Counted from the first letter of the stretch, positions 24,310 through 36,799 are shown. The stretch is DNA of 64,000 nt from Medicago truncatula (GCF_003473485.1 NC_053043.1:1188001-1252000); one strand, 5' to 3'. A program made the numbers and translations. Notes: generated from the letters alone by a model not told the origin.

Positions 24310-25376
24310 TCCGTAGTAGGACCCCAAGAATAAGTATCTCTTTTGTGAACTTCTGATGGACTATAACCAACCAGTACAAGCATATGCTGCCATCAAAGAA
24401 GAGTATTAGTTCAACAGTCACATTATTATAGTTGAATCTAGCTATTACTGTTCATTTTCCTACCAAAATACTATCTAAAAACTAAGAACCAAATCACAAA
24501 GCTTAAGATATTTCAATATTTACATGCAATCCAGTTTATGCATCCTGGCCATGAATCAAATGCAAAAAATATTTAAACATTTTAAGTTAGTGTAGATTAC
24601 TGAAGTAAAGTTTGCATTGTTTTGCTTCTACTTAGGGGGAAAAAACCATAATTTTGTTACATTACAAATCTTAATTAGATTTTATATTGTTTATGGAACA
24701 CCTTACAAGGCAAATAAATTATTACAATAAATCTTGCAAAATTTATCACATATTTACCAACTAAAGTTGCATATATCAAAGGGAAAAAAATCACTTGTAA
24801 ATTTCTTTCTTTTAACTATCATCGTTAACACATGTAAGATAAGCATAATGTAAGGGATGAAGGAAGAGAAACTACCTCCTAAAACTTGCTAGTTAATGTA
24901 AGTTGACCAAAACTCCTAAGCTAGATCACAAAGCACCCTTTATCTGCAAAACACAATTACATCAAATTATTATCAAGAAATCCCAAATCACACAATCTTG
25001 ATAAGGATTTCATCATACAAACAGTTGAATAAATTTGCATCATTACTATGATTACAAATTTCAACCAAAAACCTAAAAATTAGATTTTTAAAAGCTGAAA
25101 AATACATAAAAAAATTATGTTGGTAATTTCAATAGAAACCCAGTTGACCAAAGGCTTCAGATTTGAAGAAAAACTTCACAAATAGTTTAAATGGAAGAAG
25201 AAAAAAAACTTTGGATTTGGAAGATGAACTTACCCAGAATAAATAGATCTAAAGAAACCTTGTATTGTATTGTATGAAGCTGAGATGAAAGATACAAACT
25301 TGAAACAAAGCAGAAAGATAAAAGCTTTAGGTCAGAAAATGCTAACATACTCAGTTTCTTACACCTCCCTCATCAT

Positions 25377-25394
25377 CTCTCTCTCTCTCTCTCT
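25377..25394. repeat. (CT)n tract near the presumed Tubby-like promoter
   Basis: Pure CT repeat of 18 bases about 1.07 kb before the Tubby-like ATG. On the gene's strand it is a GA repeat, which often marks plant promoters and 5' UTRs. That link is an inference. Confidence 0.5.
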
Positions 25395-26051
25395 TCTCAC
25401 TCCGGACTCAAAAATTTCATTCAATCTAGTTCATAAAACTAAATGTAAAAGCATGAATCAAGTTCATTTATGTTATTATTTTACTATGAATTTAAAATAT
25501 TAAATTTGTTTCTTTCAAAAAAAATATATTAAATGTGTTGGTCAAAAATGATAATTAATGTAAAATATTTTATTTGCTTTAAATGTAGTCACTCTGGTCT
25601 TAAATGTAAGCAATTTTTCACTTTTTAGATACATTTGAAATCGAAGGGAGTATTAGTCAAAAAATAATAATAAATGTAAAATATTTTCCTTCAAAAAGTT
25701 AATGTAAAATATTTTATTTCATTTAAATTTTCTTCACGTAAAGTATTCATAATCGAGAGGTGTGAGACATTAAACATAATTATATTTAGACAAACAAAAT
25801 GACAAAGTTATTAGAAACTCACACTCGCAACACCTGACTTAACAATTTCAGTATTTTTATCAGTTGAGTTAAACCTTATCAAAAATGTGATATATTTTTT
25901 AATTAAGACTCAAACGTTAATTTGTTACATTATAATAATCTACTAACATTTCCATTATACATATCATACTTGATGTTTAGATATATATAATTGGTATACA
26001 GAATCGATAAACTCTTATATCATTTGAATTTCAGACCTTACATATATTATA

Positions 26052-26332
26052 CTCCCTCCGTCCCAAATTGTATGTCATTTTTAAAAAAATATTTGTCTCA
26101 AATTGTATGTCACTTTAGAATACCAATGAAACATTAATGTTATTTTTCTTATTATATCCTTAACTATTTATTACTCTTTCATTTTTCAATTCTTTCATTT
26201 ATCTTTCTCATATCATTTAATAAGGATAATTTTATAAAACAACTCATAATATCTCTTTCCCACACAATATTAATTACATTTCTTAATATTTGTGAAATGT
26301 CTAAAACATCATACAATTTGGGACGGAGAGAA
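26052..26332. mobile_element. Stowaway-type MITE, copy 1
   Basis: A 281-bp element between TA dinucleotides (26050-26051 and 26333-26334). Ends are CTCCCTCCGTCCCAAATTGT and, reverse complemented, TTCTCTCCGTCCCAAATTGT. It is non-coding. It matches the element at 42180-42449 in reverse orientation over its whole length. Confidence 0.85.
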
Positions 26333-26705
26333 TAATATGCATTGTTCCTACTAACTAAGTTAAATTTATGAGAACAAAATATTAATAATATAATGATAAT
26401 GGTATAATCATGTTAGTAATAAAGTGTTTTAAGTAACGTATCCACCTGTTGTCCACCACCAAAACAAAATCCTGTCGAAAAGGTTGCGGCGATCTACAAG
26501 GAATGCAAAATGTCATGCATTATTTGCATCCTTTTTATTTTCAGACATATTTTCGAAAAATTTGATAACTATTTTCTCGGCGTTTTTCTTCTCTTTTTTG
26601 AGGAATTTCTTTTAGAAGTGTATGTAAAGTGTGGTTTGAGTATCACTTCCAATTTGAAAAAACTTTTACCAATTATTTTCCTTTTATTTTTTTTTCCAAA
26701 GTTTC

Positions 26706-26711
<6 letters not shown>

Positions 26712-26760
<49 letters not shown>
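26712..26760. repeat. (AT)n microsatellite
   Basis: Uninterrupted AT dinucleotides over about 49 bases. Confidence 0.95.
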
Positions 26761-26764
<4 letters not shown>

Positions 26765-27128
26765 TAATATTTTTAGTCTTTAATTTATTAAAATTAAGAC
26801 TATTTACTTTTTTTATTGAATAAAGACTATATTTACTTTTAAAACTATCACTAATAATATTTAAATGATTTTTTTAACTTATTGAATTAAAAAGTAATGT
26901 AACTTTTGCAATAAGTGAGACTCATAATTTAGAAATTAATTCAATAGATGAGTATGAATTGATGTACTTGAGTTAAAAATATTAATAAAATAAAAAATAT
27001 TTTTTTATATAAACAAATATTACTTTTCAGTCCTTAAAAAAATATTACTTTTTAGATTCATCAATAATCGATATTTTTTTTTGTCAAGTAGACTAGTTAT
27101 TAGAATTCACCTTATAAGATGAATACAG

Positions 27129-27662
27129 TGATACTGTGTTTCACTTGTTCTTTGGCCGCAATGTTTTTGGGTCTGTCTGGTACTTGGTTTGTCACTGGCT
27201 TGGCATCTCTGTTGTCTTTCCGGGTTCGATTACAGATCATTTTCTTCAGTTTAGTCACATGGCGGGAATGTCGCGATCTTCACATCCTCACCTAAAGGTT
27301 ATCTGGCTAGCGTCTGTGTGGGCTTTATGGAAGGAAAGGAATAATCGTATCTTTAAAAATGCGATAACTGATCCTTCCATTATTCTTGATAAAATTAAGC
27401 TAAATTCCTTTTTATGGTTATCATCGAGTCATGCTCCTATAGCTTTTTGTTATCATGACTGGTGGCGGCATCCTCTTCTGTATATGTGTGTGACATAATT
27501 ACTTGTAATTTTATTTTGTTTTGGTGGGTGGCGACCTTATCTTAGGGGCCACATTTTGTATCAGATTTTGAGTGATTCACCACTTTTAGCACGCCTTGTG
27601 CGGGGTGAATCATCTTCCATTTGAGCAATATATTTCATTTTGATTTGTTCACAAAAAAAAAA
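27129..27662 (+). mobile_element. 5'-truncated LINE (L1-type) 3' fragment
   Basis: An open frame at 27136-27498 encodes the C-terminal end of a plant LINE ORF2 (zf-RVT region): WLASVWALWKERNNRIFKN, then YHDWWRHPLL. It opens with no ATG, so it is not a gene of its own. A 3' UTR follows, ending ATATATTTCATTTTGATTTG and an A-tail at 27653-27662. The tail is close to that of the minus-strand fragment at 43542. The target duplication is unclear: CCTTATAAGATGA before and CTTGTTATAAAGATGA after could be a diverged pair. Confidence 0.75.
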
Positions 27663-29710
27663 CTTGTTATAAAGATGAGAGACTACCAAATAAAAGAGAA
27701 ATTTTGTTTTGACACGAAATGAAATGAGAGAGGTTGAAACTACACTTAACTCACATTAGTAAGCATAATCATTGCTATCTAATTACACCTCATTCTAAGT
27801 ACTCCATCCGTCTCAAAATAAGGTTTGTTCATGATTTGTAAGAAAAATGATTAATTATGTTGATTTCAGTGGTAAAATTAGTAACATTTACTAAAATATC
27901 CTTATTAATTGTAGTTAAGTTGGATGAAATTCAATAAATATGAGTATAATACATATTAGCTTGAAATTAAGTCTTATATGTACATGGAACCAACATGTTC
28001 AACATGGACATGTAAATATTGCCAAAGGGTGGAAAACCGCTCTCTTCACTCGTTTTCATTCCCACTTATTTCCCTAGATCAAAACAAAATGTAAGTATAT
28101 ATCCAAGCACTCGCATGGCTTCTTTCCAATGAGCTTTTAAAGGTTCTTGCATGAACGTACGTACTGGATGAGTATGTGGACCAAGTATGTCATTTCAGGA
28201 TGAGTGATGGTTAATAAGTCATTTCATTAGTCTTAGGTGTACAAGCAAGCATCATGCATTCATCTTGAATGTCCAAGTTGTATTTTTGTTAACACTGTTT
28301 GAAACCTTATATTGAAAGTTCCTAGGTAAAGTTAGAAATGGGAGATATATACCTTAAATGAAGAGGAGCTAGAGTTTGATGTCTTGCATGAAGGGTTTAT
28401 GTTTTCTAAATGGAAATAATAATCCTTAAGGTGGCTAGGTGGTTGTTGCATTCTATGACACTTTGTACTTTCACTTATTCTATAGTTAAGCTTGTTGGCC
28501 CTTACGCAATCTAAGTATCGCATTAATTTATATATGAATTCATACTACCCTCCATAAATAAAACATCTCTCAAAGTTATATCTCCCACTGGTTCAACCAA
28601 CAGTACACTACTCTCCCTACAAGATAATTATGGGAAAATTACTTCAATGCAATCTAAGTTTCGCATTAATTTAAGAGTTACAATGTCCCCTGTTGGTTGG
28701 ATAACCAATTAAGTGCTCGCTTTTGGACTTAGTCACATATTTGCGTTTCTTTCCTTTTTAGGAGAATATGATTTTCCTTGATTTAATATTCACTTCTATC
28801 TCCTTTTTCGTTAACAAATCATGATTCTTCTCTATGAATGTGATTGAAAACACGACGAAGATAGGGCTTTGCTTCAATTTTTTAGGAATGTGCTTGCTTC
28901 AAAGTTGAAGATGATTGACTTATACATACAAATCGCCATCTTACGGTGCTGGTTTTTTTTTTTATACCATCGTTAAAACCAAAGCTTTGTCTTTGCATGG
29001 AGAATCGTTCTTATTGAACGTGCCCACATTCAATAATTATCACCCTTATTGCAACAACAATAGGTGTTCTTGGATTATCCGAGAAATTGAGATGGTGTGC
29101 AGGATTAAGAGTGGCCTTATCCGTTTCATTGTGCATGGAATCGACCAATTTTGGTGCCATTCTAACATTCAATATGGATTTAATTAAACTGAGAAATCTA
29201 ATAATTATATATAATTAAATCAACATAATGAAATATAATAAATTCATATTTTGAATGCTTTAAGAGGATATTCACTAATTTATCCTCCAACAAAAGTTCT
29301 AAATGGTCCAACCAATAAATAAATAGTATGTCAAACAAACATTGCAAAATAATTAATTAAATGAAAAGTATCGTGGACTCCACTTAAGAATGAGATGCTG
29401 TGAGATCCAGGGTCCTATAAGACCCCTACAAATATTCTCCTTAATAGGAATACATATTAAGTACCAAATGTTAAATGGTTAAGGCATCGCCATTGAATAT
29501 GTTATTAGGGTACAAGTTAATTAGCATGACTCAATAAAATAAAGATATACAATTTATGCGTAGTGTAACATATAAAGTTAATGTGTCACATCATATCCTT
29601 TAACGACATAATATAACGGAAAAACCAATTATGACATTATTTAATTTCGAAAGAGTAGAGACTATTTTGTCATAATTTTCAAAAGACAAAATGTGTGACC
29701 CTATAATTTT

Positions 29711-29874
29711 CGGATAGCACTTCTGTGACTTTGAGTTTGGTAACTTTAGTGATTTGTCTCTATCTCTCTCTTAACCAATAATTCTCTCTCATTAAAATAA
29801 TTTATTTTAATCACTCATCTATCATTTTTTTCTTGTCTAAAGTCACCAAACTCAAAGTCACTTAAGTACTACCC
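29711..29874. mobile_element. 164-bp MITE with long inverted repeats
   Basis: The left terminus runs CGGATAGCACTTCTGTGACT and on through TTGAGTTTGGTAACTTTAG. The right terminus, reverse complemented, runs GGGTAGTACTTAAGTGACTT and on through TGAGTTTGGTGACTTTAG. The inner 25 bases differ at one position. ATAATTTT is duplicated at 29703-29710 and 29875-29882. The 8-bp duplication suggests hAT; one more base on each side (T/C) leaves a 9-bp Mutator-type reading possible. Confidence 0.75.
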
Positions 29875-31150
29875 ATAATTTTGAGGGGGTACTACCCATA
29901 ATTTTGAGGGACAAAATGACTATTTACTTGAAGTCTAATTTAGGATGAAAACCAATAATCACGGGTGTAATTGTTCATAAAGCTACTTTGACAAATGACT
30001 TGGACTCAAAAAGTTTGGAGCCTCCTTTTTGTACCATTCTCCTCGTTGATTCCCTTTTTTCATAAGAATGTTACTTTTTCCACCTATCTCTTTCCTAGTG
30101 CGTTCTATTTTTTTTTTTTCAATTTTTTCCTTGGTTCGGATTTCGTTTTTCGAATTGGATTGTCAGAATTTTTCAGATATTTTCTGATTAGAAAATCCGG
30201 AATAATATTTTACCAGAACTTTTTGCAATTTTTAAACTTTACAAATCGTAAAATAAAATACGAATAAAATAAAAAACAGAAATAAAAAGACACAAACATA
30301 CATTTTATTAATATATAAACAATACATTACAATAATTTTCAAGCTTTTTAAGCTTATTACATAAGATCCTAAATATATTTCTAATCTCCTAAGAGCCTAA
30401 TTCTAATCTCATAAGATCCTAACCACTGCTATGTGATAGGACATAGCAGCAGGTTCCCTATTGGAGGAAAACCGGAGGAGGAGGGAAGAGGAGGGCGGGA
30501 AGAAGAAAACAATGCCCCAGAGGGAGGTGGGGGGTGCTCAAACTTATGCCCAGACAGACCAAGTTAAGAACCACACTGACCCACATGACCCACAAATGAA
30601 CCGCACTTTGTTGCAGCGCGGTTCCATCCTCATTTACCGTTCATACAAACCTTGAAAGTTTTCAACGAGGCCCTTATCTATGAAAGGCCAACGATGGAAA
30701 ACCATGGTTGTAGAAGGAAGAAGAGGAGGATAGGGTGGGAGAGGATGGTGTGAGAAATGGTTGGGTTTGGAAGGCTATTGATAGGCAGAGGTGGGTCAAA
30801 AACGGTTGGGAGGCCATAAATGCAGTCAAAAAACGTGGTAAAATACGTTTTTTTGACTTGACCGACAAAAACTTGTGGTGCAGACCACCGGCCTTGACTG
30901 ATGCATTCCGGAATATAAAATCCGGAATGCACATCTGTTTCCGGAATATATTTTTCGGATTAATGCGATAATGGTGAACGAGGGAAAAGTTGGCCCTTCT
31001 TGGAGGGCTAAGGACGTTCCGGAATGTAAAATCCAGAAAGCTTCAACATTGGATTCTTTTGAAAGAGAGCCATTAAATGTGGGTTTGGACGGTTACAACC
31101 ACTAACACGTTTTCATTGACTTTATTAATGACCTAGGACTTGTTTTAAGC

Positions 31151-31158
31151 TATAAATA
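31151..31158 (+). promoter_or_regulatory. Orphan TATA box with pyrimidine-rich leader
   Basis: TATAAATA is followed at about 30 bases by CATTCTTCACTTCACATC, a typical plant start region, then an ATG at 31256. That ATG opens only a 21-codon frame ending at 31321, with a possible donor AG/GTTGAT near its end. It looks like the promoter and first exon of a lost gene or transposon. Confidence 0.3.
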
Positions 31159-32867
31159 GGCTTCCATCTTCGACAAATACCTGCATTCTTCACTTCACAT
31201 CTTTTCTTCCATTTTCTTCAAATATTTTTAGTTTTTTAGGGGTGTTGGTGGTGTCATGGTCATTGTTGACCGTTCATATGAACCCTGCAATAATATTGCA
31301 GCTTGTGTGAGGTTGATATAACAGTCAATAGAAACCTTTGACATCAAAGAAAGACACAGAAAAGCACATAACATCTGGTCTGAATTTATTTTTTCTTCCA
31401 GAAATCACTAACAATCTGATACGAATTATGTATTCCCGACCAGAGCTATTTTAATAAATTTTACAGGGTGCGTAAGAAGGCAGCAGGGTGGAAAAAGTAA
31501 TAGTCTTTTAATAATAATGTGTTGAATTTTCGTACTACTGCTAGAGAGTCCTTTAGATCAAATTTGATTAATGCCAGTAGTTACTACTGGTAGTTGGAGT
31601 TCTCATGTGAAAGTTTGACTTTGTTGACCCTCGCTCAGCTATAATTAAGGAAGCTTCACACATGTTTTTGCTACTTAGTGTACCTTACATGTTTCTTTAC
31701 GTTGAATTTTAGTAGCTGTAGTATTTTTGTTATCTTCATAGTATATATAATTGTTGAAAAAAAAAAATAGAATAGTCTGTATGATGATTTTAAATTTTGT
31801 TATTTAATTATTGTGAGCATAATTCAATCGATGGAGCATAACTCAATCGATGATACATTATATATAATAATTAGAATTGAGGTTCAAATTTTAAATTATC
31901 CACTTATTTACTTTAATGGGAAGATGTAAAATCAAATTTTATTCGTCATTGATTATATAGAAGATGTGAAGAGAGAGAGCAAATTATGAGAATAAGTAAA
32001 CAATATTGTTGAAAAAGATGAGTTTTTTGAGTAACATTATAAAAGAGATTAATGTTGGTCTTTTTTTTCTTTATAATTTAGGATAAGAAAATAAATTTTT
32101 TTACTTGTAATTTGAGACCGAGGGAGTGTTTTCTTATCCCACATTTTTTTTTTTTATCTTCAAGTGATAGCGCACGGCTAATTCGTGCCCTCATTATGAG
32201 ATCAAGACCTCATATAAACCCCCAACAACTTTTTGTTTTCGGTCAATATCTCCCTTCAATTCATGAATCTAATAATGATGGTGTATGATCTGCTTCATGC
32301 TTTGGATCATGAGATTATAAACCGAACTAGTGTTTCTTCTACTTTAATCTTAAAGTTTGAGATCAAATTGTTAAGTTGGATCGTTTTTATGGTAAAAGTG
32401 TTGATTTAGTTGTAAAAGTTTAACATTGAGCGATTTGAATCTTCTAAAACCAGCAACACAACACAAGCATCTCCATTATTATTATTATTATTATTACATA
32501 AGCAACTCAATCTTACTAAATCCTTACCTCCTAGCCAACCGTAAGCTCTCCAACACACTCCAATATATATATAAGCATTACATTTAAGCAATTACTACTT
32601 ATTACAAGTAATAATATATTGATATCAGGCTCAGCGTTATGAACAAGTAAGTAAGTAATTCTACATTCAACCAAGTTTTAATTAGAAGGTACTAGTACTA
32701 CAACAACAACCAGCAAACATTTATTTCAATACTAATAATAATAACTAAGAAGCACTGAGCTGAGACAGATAGTTGACAAGTTGTTGGTGAATTATTCAAT
32801 TCAATCCATGCCTTTCTCAAACATAGAATCTGCAAAATAAAATAAAAAAATACATAAATAAAAAGAT

Positions 32868-32941
32868 TGTCTGAACCCAGGTTCGAACTGGGGACCTCTA
32901 GTGTGTGAGACTAGCGTGATAACCGACTACACCACCCAGAC
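32868..32941 (-). tRNA. trnV-CAC: tRNA-Val (anticodon CAC)
   Basis: Folds as a complete 74-nt cloverleaf. The acceptor stem pairs GTCTGGG with TTCAGAC, the discriminator base is A, and the D arm contains TAGTCGGTTA. The anticodon arm is CTAGT-CTCACAC-ACTAG with CAC in the middle. The T arm is CCCAG-TTCGAAC-CTGGG. There is no intron and CCA is not encoded, as usual for nuclear tRNA genes. CAC reads GTG valine codons. Intact pairing sets it apart from the tRNA-derived SINEs in the window. It lies 37 bases downstream of the cysteine-rich peptide gene, on the same strand. Confidence 0.95.
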
Positions 32942-32978
32942 CTTGTTGTTAATGAAAGAAGAAAAAGAAATAGTAATG

Positions 32979-33274
32979 TTAATTACCTGGACCGCATCTA
33001 ATAGAGCACTTGCGCTCACACCTTGCGGTAAGCCTTGCTGTATGTCACATACATATATATATATATATAATAAATAAGTATGAAATATAAGGGAAAGTAA
33101 AAGGATGATAATTGAGAAGAAGAGTGACTAACAATCTCTTTGAACACAGCCAGTTTGGCAACCATCAAGGCAATCAAAAGCGTCAGGAACAACGCTATCC
33201 ATTTGAGAAAATATCACAAATAAAACCATCATAGCAAACACAGTCTTCTTCATCTTCATCTTCATCATCATCAT
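32979..33274 (-). CDS. Small secreted cysteine-rich peptide (thionin-like), two exons
   Basis: Exon 1 is 33133-33274 and exon 2 is 32979-33037, with a GT-AG intron 33038-33132; together 201 nt, 66 residues. The protein starts with a Met/Lys run and a hydrophobic stretch (TVFAMMVLFVIFSQ), a signal peptide. The mature part has six Cys as two CX3CX3C blocks, FDCLDGCQTGCVQ and ARCERKCSIRCGPGN, separated by nine residues. Such spacing suits a disulphide-linked helical hairpin, as in plant thionin-like or hairpinin-like secreted peptides. I infer an apoplastic defence or signalling peptide; the exact family is not certain. Several ATGs open the frame (first at 33274) and only the first few residues depend on the choice. 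Without splicing, the frame stops right after the third Cys motif, so the intron is needed for the second block. The next feature downstream is tRNA-Val. Confidence 0.75.
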
Positions 33275-34534
33275 CTTCACTAACTTTACTTTCTCTTTCT
33301 CTTTGATTGTTTGTTTAGTAGATATTTATTGATGGTACTTTAAAGAAATGACCATAATAATCTGGAGAAACTACGGAAATGCCAAAGTCATAAATGCACA
33401 GCTATCCAAAATAGAAGCACCATGTCCATGTGGAAGTAATTGCATAGTTGCCTACATCTTATCCTAAGCCGCCTATATTCATTCATTTTATTTATTGCCC
33501 AAATTTGAGAAAAGGATTCCCTTACGTTATTTATTTATTTATTTATTTTATTTTTTTTTGTGATTGGTTGGTTTTCATGTTCTTCATTGTTCTCTTTAAT
33601 TTTTTTTAATCAGACGACACTTTGTTCGAAAGATGAACTTTAACTTTATTTTAAGTGCAACATTTTTTTTTTTGTAAAACTTATCTTTCAATAATTTTCA
33701 AAATACGATAACATAGATTCTAATTGTTTTATAGCAGCGTCAATACACATAGACTTCTTTCCATCATTATCACAACATTCATATAATTTCAACCGAGCCA
33801 ATCTTCTTTGGGGACATTGAAATCTAATGTTTTTAATACTCTTAATTCGACTTTCCAAATCTTATTTTTTTCTGCGTTTTAGGTTTTACTTTTAAATTTT
33901 ATGTTTTGGCAAATGAAATGATGAGGTTGTGAAAAGGAAATTCTTCTAAGTTGCAAAAAGAAACGGTGAAGGGCTGCTGGGCTGATAAATTTTGGGCCCT
34001 CAACGTGATCTTTGCTTTATGCACCACATATAAAACATTGGTATTTTGGTCTTACTACAGTTTGGATGAACTAAAAGCTTTAGAATTTTACTCATTTCGT
34101 CCTTAATTATACGTCCTGTTTGAAGAAAATTTGTGTCAGTTTTAAAGCAATTTACTAAGTTTTTTTATTTATCGTATCTTTCAAACATATAATCATTTTT
34201 ATTAAATGCATGTACAAAAAGTAAGAGATGCTACTTGGGGGGTGGAGGGGCGATATAAGAAAAATAAGAGACCATTGATGTGAACGAATAATTTAGCCTT
34301 TTTTTTTTCTTTTACATTTTCGAATCCATCACCCTTAGAAGAAGAAAAATACAATTGAAATCTGTAGATTGTACATGTAGTTCATTAGTTGACTAGGATA
34401 TTGAAAGAAATAATTAAAGACAAAAGCATTAGCGAACAAATTAAACTAATCTGTACTGTTAAAAAAATGCTCTCTGCAACTTCATTTCGTCCGGTGCACT
34501 TCAATAAAATATATTAAACACATTAAGTAGTAGA
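33275..34534. other. Intergenic stretch, no gene seen
   Basis: AT-rich spacer holding the promoter of the cysteine-rich peptide gene and the 3' UTR of the first WAT1-type gene. No repeat with definable ends was found. Confidence 0.5.
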
Positions 34535-36203
34535 TCATTTTACTACCTCTGCACCCCCAATACTATTAATTTCTCCATTTTTTGACAAATTATCAACATG
34601 TAATTTATCATGATCATCTACCATTGGTGTCGACATAACAACAACTTGTATAGCTTCAGCTTCTTGAGTGTTTTTTGATGGCACCAACTGAGCAATCCTT
34701 TTCATCTCTTTACTCTTACCCCACAAAACCATGTACAACCCACACACAATCAGCACTGCTCCAATTGCACTATACAACAAAACAAAATTATGATCAATAT
34801 AACCATTATATTAAGTAGGATTAGGATGTTATATTAATAGTGTACCGTCCCTAATTATAATATCCTTTAAAAAGGTATCGACAAATTTTTAGATGTATTT
34901 AAAAACTTAATATAAAAACATTGTCTTAGAAGAAGTCACACATTCAATTTTTTTGAATTGTTTAATATGTGATCGTAGAACATAAGTTAACATAACCCTA
35001 TATTTATTAGTTAGATGAATACTTACTTTCCTATATTAAAAATAAATAAATTACCTTCCTAAGTATAATTTTTCGTCCAACATCAAAGAAGCGACAATAG
35101 TCACAAATAATAACATTAGAGGGTTGAAGACAGATGCAAATAAAGGTCCCCTCATCTTTATGCACCACGAAGTCACAATAACCACTAATCCAGAGGCAAC
35201 AACCCCCTACAATATTAAAATCAAACATCAAATCAATATTATCAATTCATACATGAAATTTATATAGAATTTTCAACTGTTGATTTAAATAAAGAAGAGT
35301 ATATATACCGAGTAAGCAACGGCTAGTAGCCTGATATTCCAACCCAACTTCCATTGGCTCCAATCTCTTTCAACACAAAGACCAAAAGCAGTGGCTTGTA
35401 TTGCTCCCATTGTAGACATTAAAGCTGTACTTGAGTAATGACTTGGATATTCTTTGCTCATCTTAGCCTATTCCAAGAGCCAAAACATGTCAATTAAACA
35501 ACATTTTCATACATAGTGCATGATACACTAAAATGCAAAGAACCTAAATTTAGCCAAATTAAGAAGCTACACATGCTTATAAAATACAAATGATTTATTC
35601 ACAAAACAAAAAAGGGTAATAAACGAGCTCTTATAGCTTACCTGAATAATGAGCCATAAAGCAAAAGAGAAGCAACTTGCCACTGCACACAGAACACCCA
35701 ACCATTTACTACCAAAGTCAGCATGAACTGATGCCACGTGGCTATTTTGGTGTTGATGATGTGGATGCATAAGGTTTATGTGGAATGGCCAGATATTAAT
35801 TTCTAAACCTTTGAGAAATATCAACATCATTGCCCCACCAATTCCAATCAATGTTCCTAACACTTTGGCCTTTCCAGCTGCTGCCCTCAAATTTAATCTT
35901 TCGAAACTATATATATGTACAAAGTTTGAAGTAAAATATTAAACCTATGTAAGGTAATAATAGGGTTATTAAGAGATTCTAATTGCATGAAAATGGTGAT
36001 GATTAATTAATTAATTACCCGCATGAGATGGCCATGATAAAGGTGATGGCTGGAATCAGGTTGTAGATTGCTGATGCAAATGTTGCTGATGTTAAAGCCA
36101 AGGCCTCATAGAAAAGGTTTTGAAATAAACTTCCCCTGCAACATTCATTACATAACTAAAATTACCAGTTTGATTTATTATTCATATTTAACTACCTTAT
36201 ATA

Positions 36204-36262
<59 letters not shown>

Positions 36263-36799
36263 TTACACGTTCATTGAAAGTTACAAGTATATGTTTATGG
36301 ATCATGCTAATTTGTGCCCTAACATGTGCCCTAAGGACACAAGTTAGTATTTCCCTATGTTTATTTAATTTAAATAACATACCCAAACAAGCCACAAAGA
36401 AATGCCATGAAAAGTACCCTCCAAGTCAGCTTTGGCCTCTTATTCCTTAATAGAAGAAAACAAAACAAAAACCATTTAATTAATTATATGTAGTTAAATA
36501 ATATGTTAATTATTTGATCTTCTTATAAGCAATTATAATTTAGAAATTAACAGAAGGAGCTGCTAGTATACATAAAATAAACATAATTATAGATATATAT
36601 TGAACCTTTCAGAAATGAGAGCAAGGGGAACGGTGAAAGCAGAACCAAAAGCAAGACGGTAAGCAGTGGCAACTTTAACAGTCATTCCATCATTGATGGC
36701 AAGTTTGTAAAGCACATTGACAGCAGCATATGCAATTTGAACCAACACCATAAGAATCACTGGTTTCAAACCATGTACTCCATTCCATACCCCTTTCAT
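34535..36799 (-). CDS. WAT1-related (UMAMIT/EamA) transporter, copy A
   Basis: Seven exons (minus): 36606-36799, 36383-36445, 36019-36135, 35642-35906, 35309-35467, 35055-35206, 34535-34769. They join to 1185 nt, 394 residues, no internal stop. Landmarks: GLKPVILMVLVQIAYAAVNV (helix 1), YRLAFGSAFTVPLAL, SLFQNLFYEALALTSATFAS, NLIPAITFIMA, then a Gly-rich GTLIGIGGAMML, FALWLIIQ, HYSSTALMSTMGAIQAT, MRGPLFASVFNPLML, and IGAVLIVCGLYMVLWGKSKE near the end, followed by a polar tail. Ten membrane helices in two EamA repeats are expected. This DMT-superfamily group includes Arabidopsis WAT1 (vacuolar auxin export) and UMAMIT amino-acid exporters; the substrate here cannot be told from sequence. Intron 2 carries a long AT microsatellite. 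It is the first of three same-strand paralogues. Confidence 0.94.
36210..36258. repeat. (AT)n microsatellite in a WAT1-type intron
   Basis: About 49 bases of AT repeat inside intron 2 (36136-36382) of copy A. Confidence 0.95.

Larger units (their letters stand above)
25395..27128. other. Intergenic stretch with repeats, no gene seen
   Basis: Holds a Stowaway MITE (26052-26332), a long AT microsatellite (26712-26760), a one-ended MITE terminus near 25651 (GAAGGGAGTA) and a SINE-like relic near 25805-25880. Open frames here are AT-repeat or low-complexity artefacts. Confidence 0.5.
27663..32867. other. Long intergenic stretch, no intact gene seen
   Basis: About 5.2 kb. It contains a one-ended Stowaway-like terminus near 27801 (TACTCCATCCGTCTCAAAAT), a MITE with target duplication (29711-29874), a less AT-rich block (about 30455-31330) with TTCCGGAA palindromes and a TATA box, and a SINE-like relic near 31805-31900. 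Short frames here match nothing I recognise. Confidence 0.5.

Noticed and set aside
24310-24327. Six extra N-terminal residues for the Tubby-like protein
   Set aside because: That start codon would be TTG; the conserved [10 protein letters not shown] start fits the family.
26510-26823. Hydrophobic open frames near 26.6 kb
   Set aside because: They are translations of T-rich DNA and an AT microsatellite, with no homology signal.
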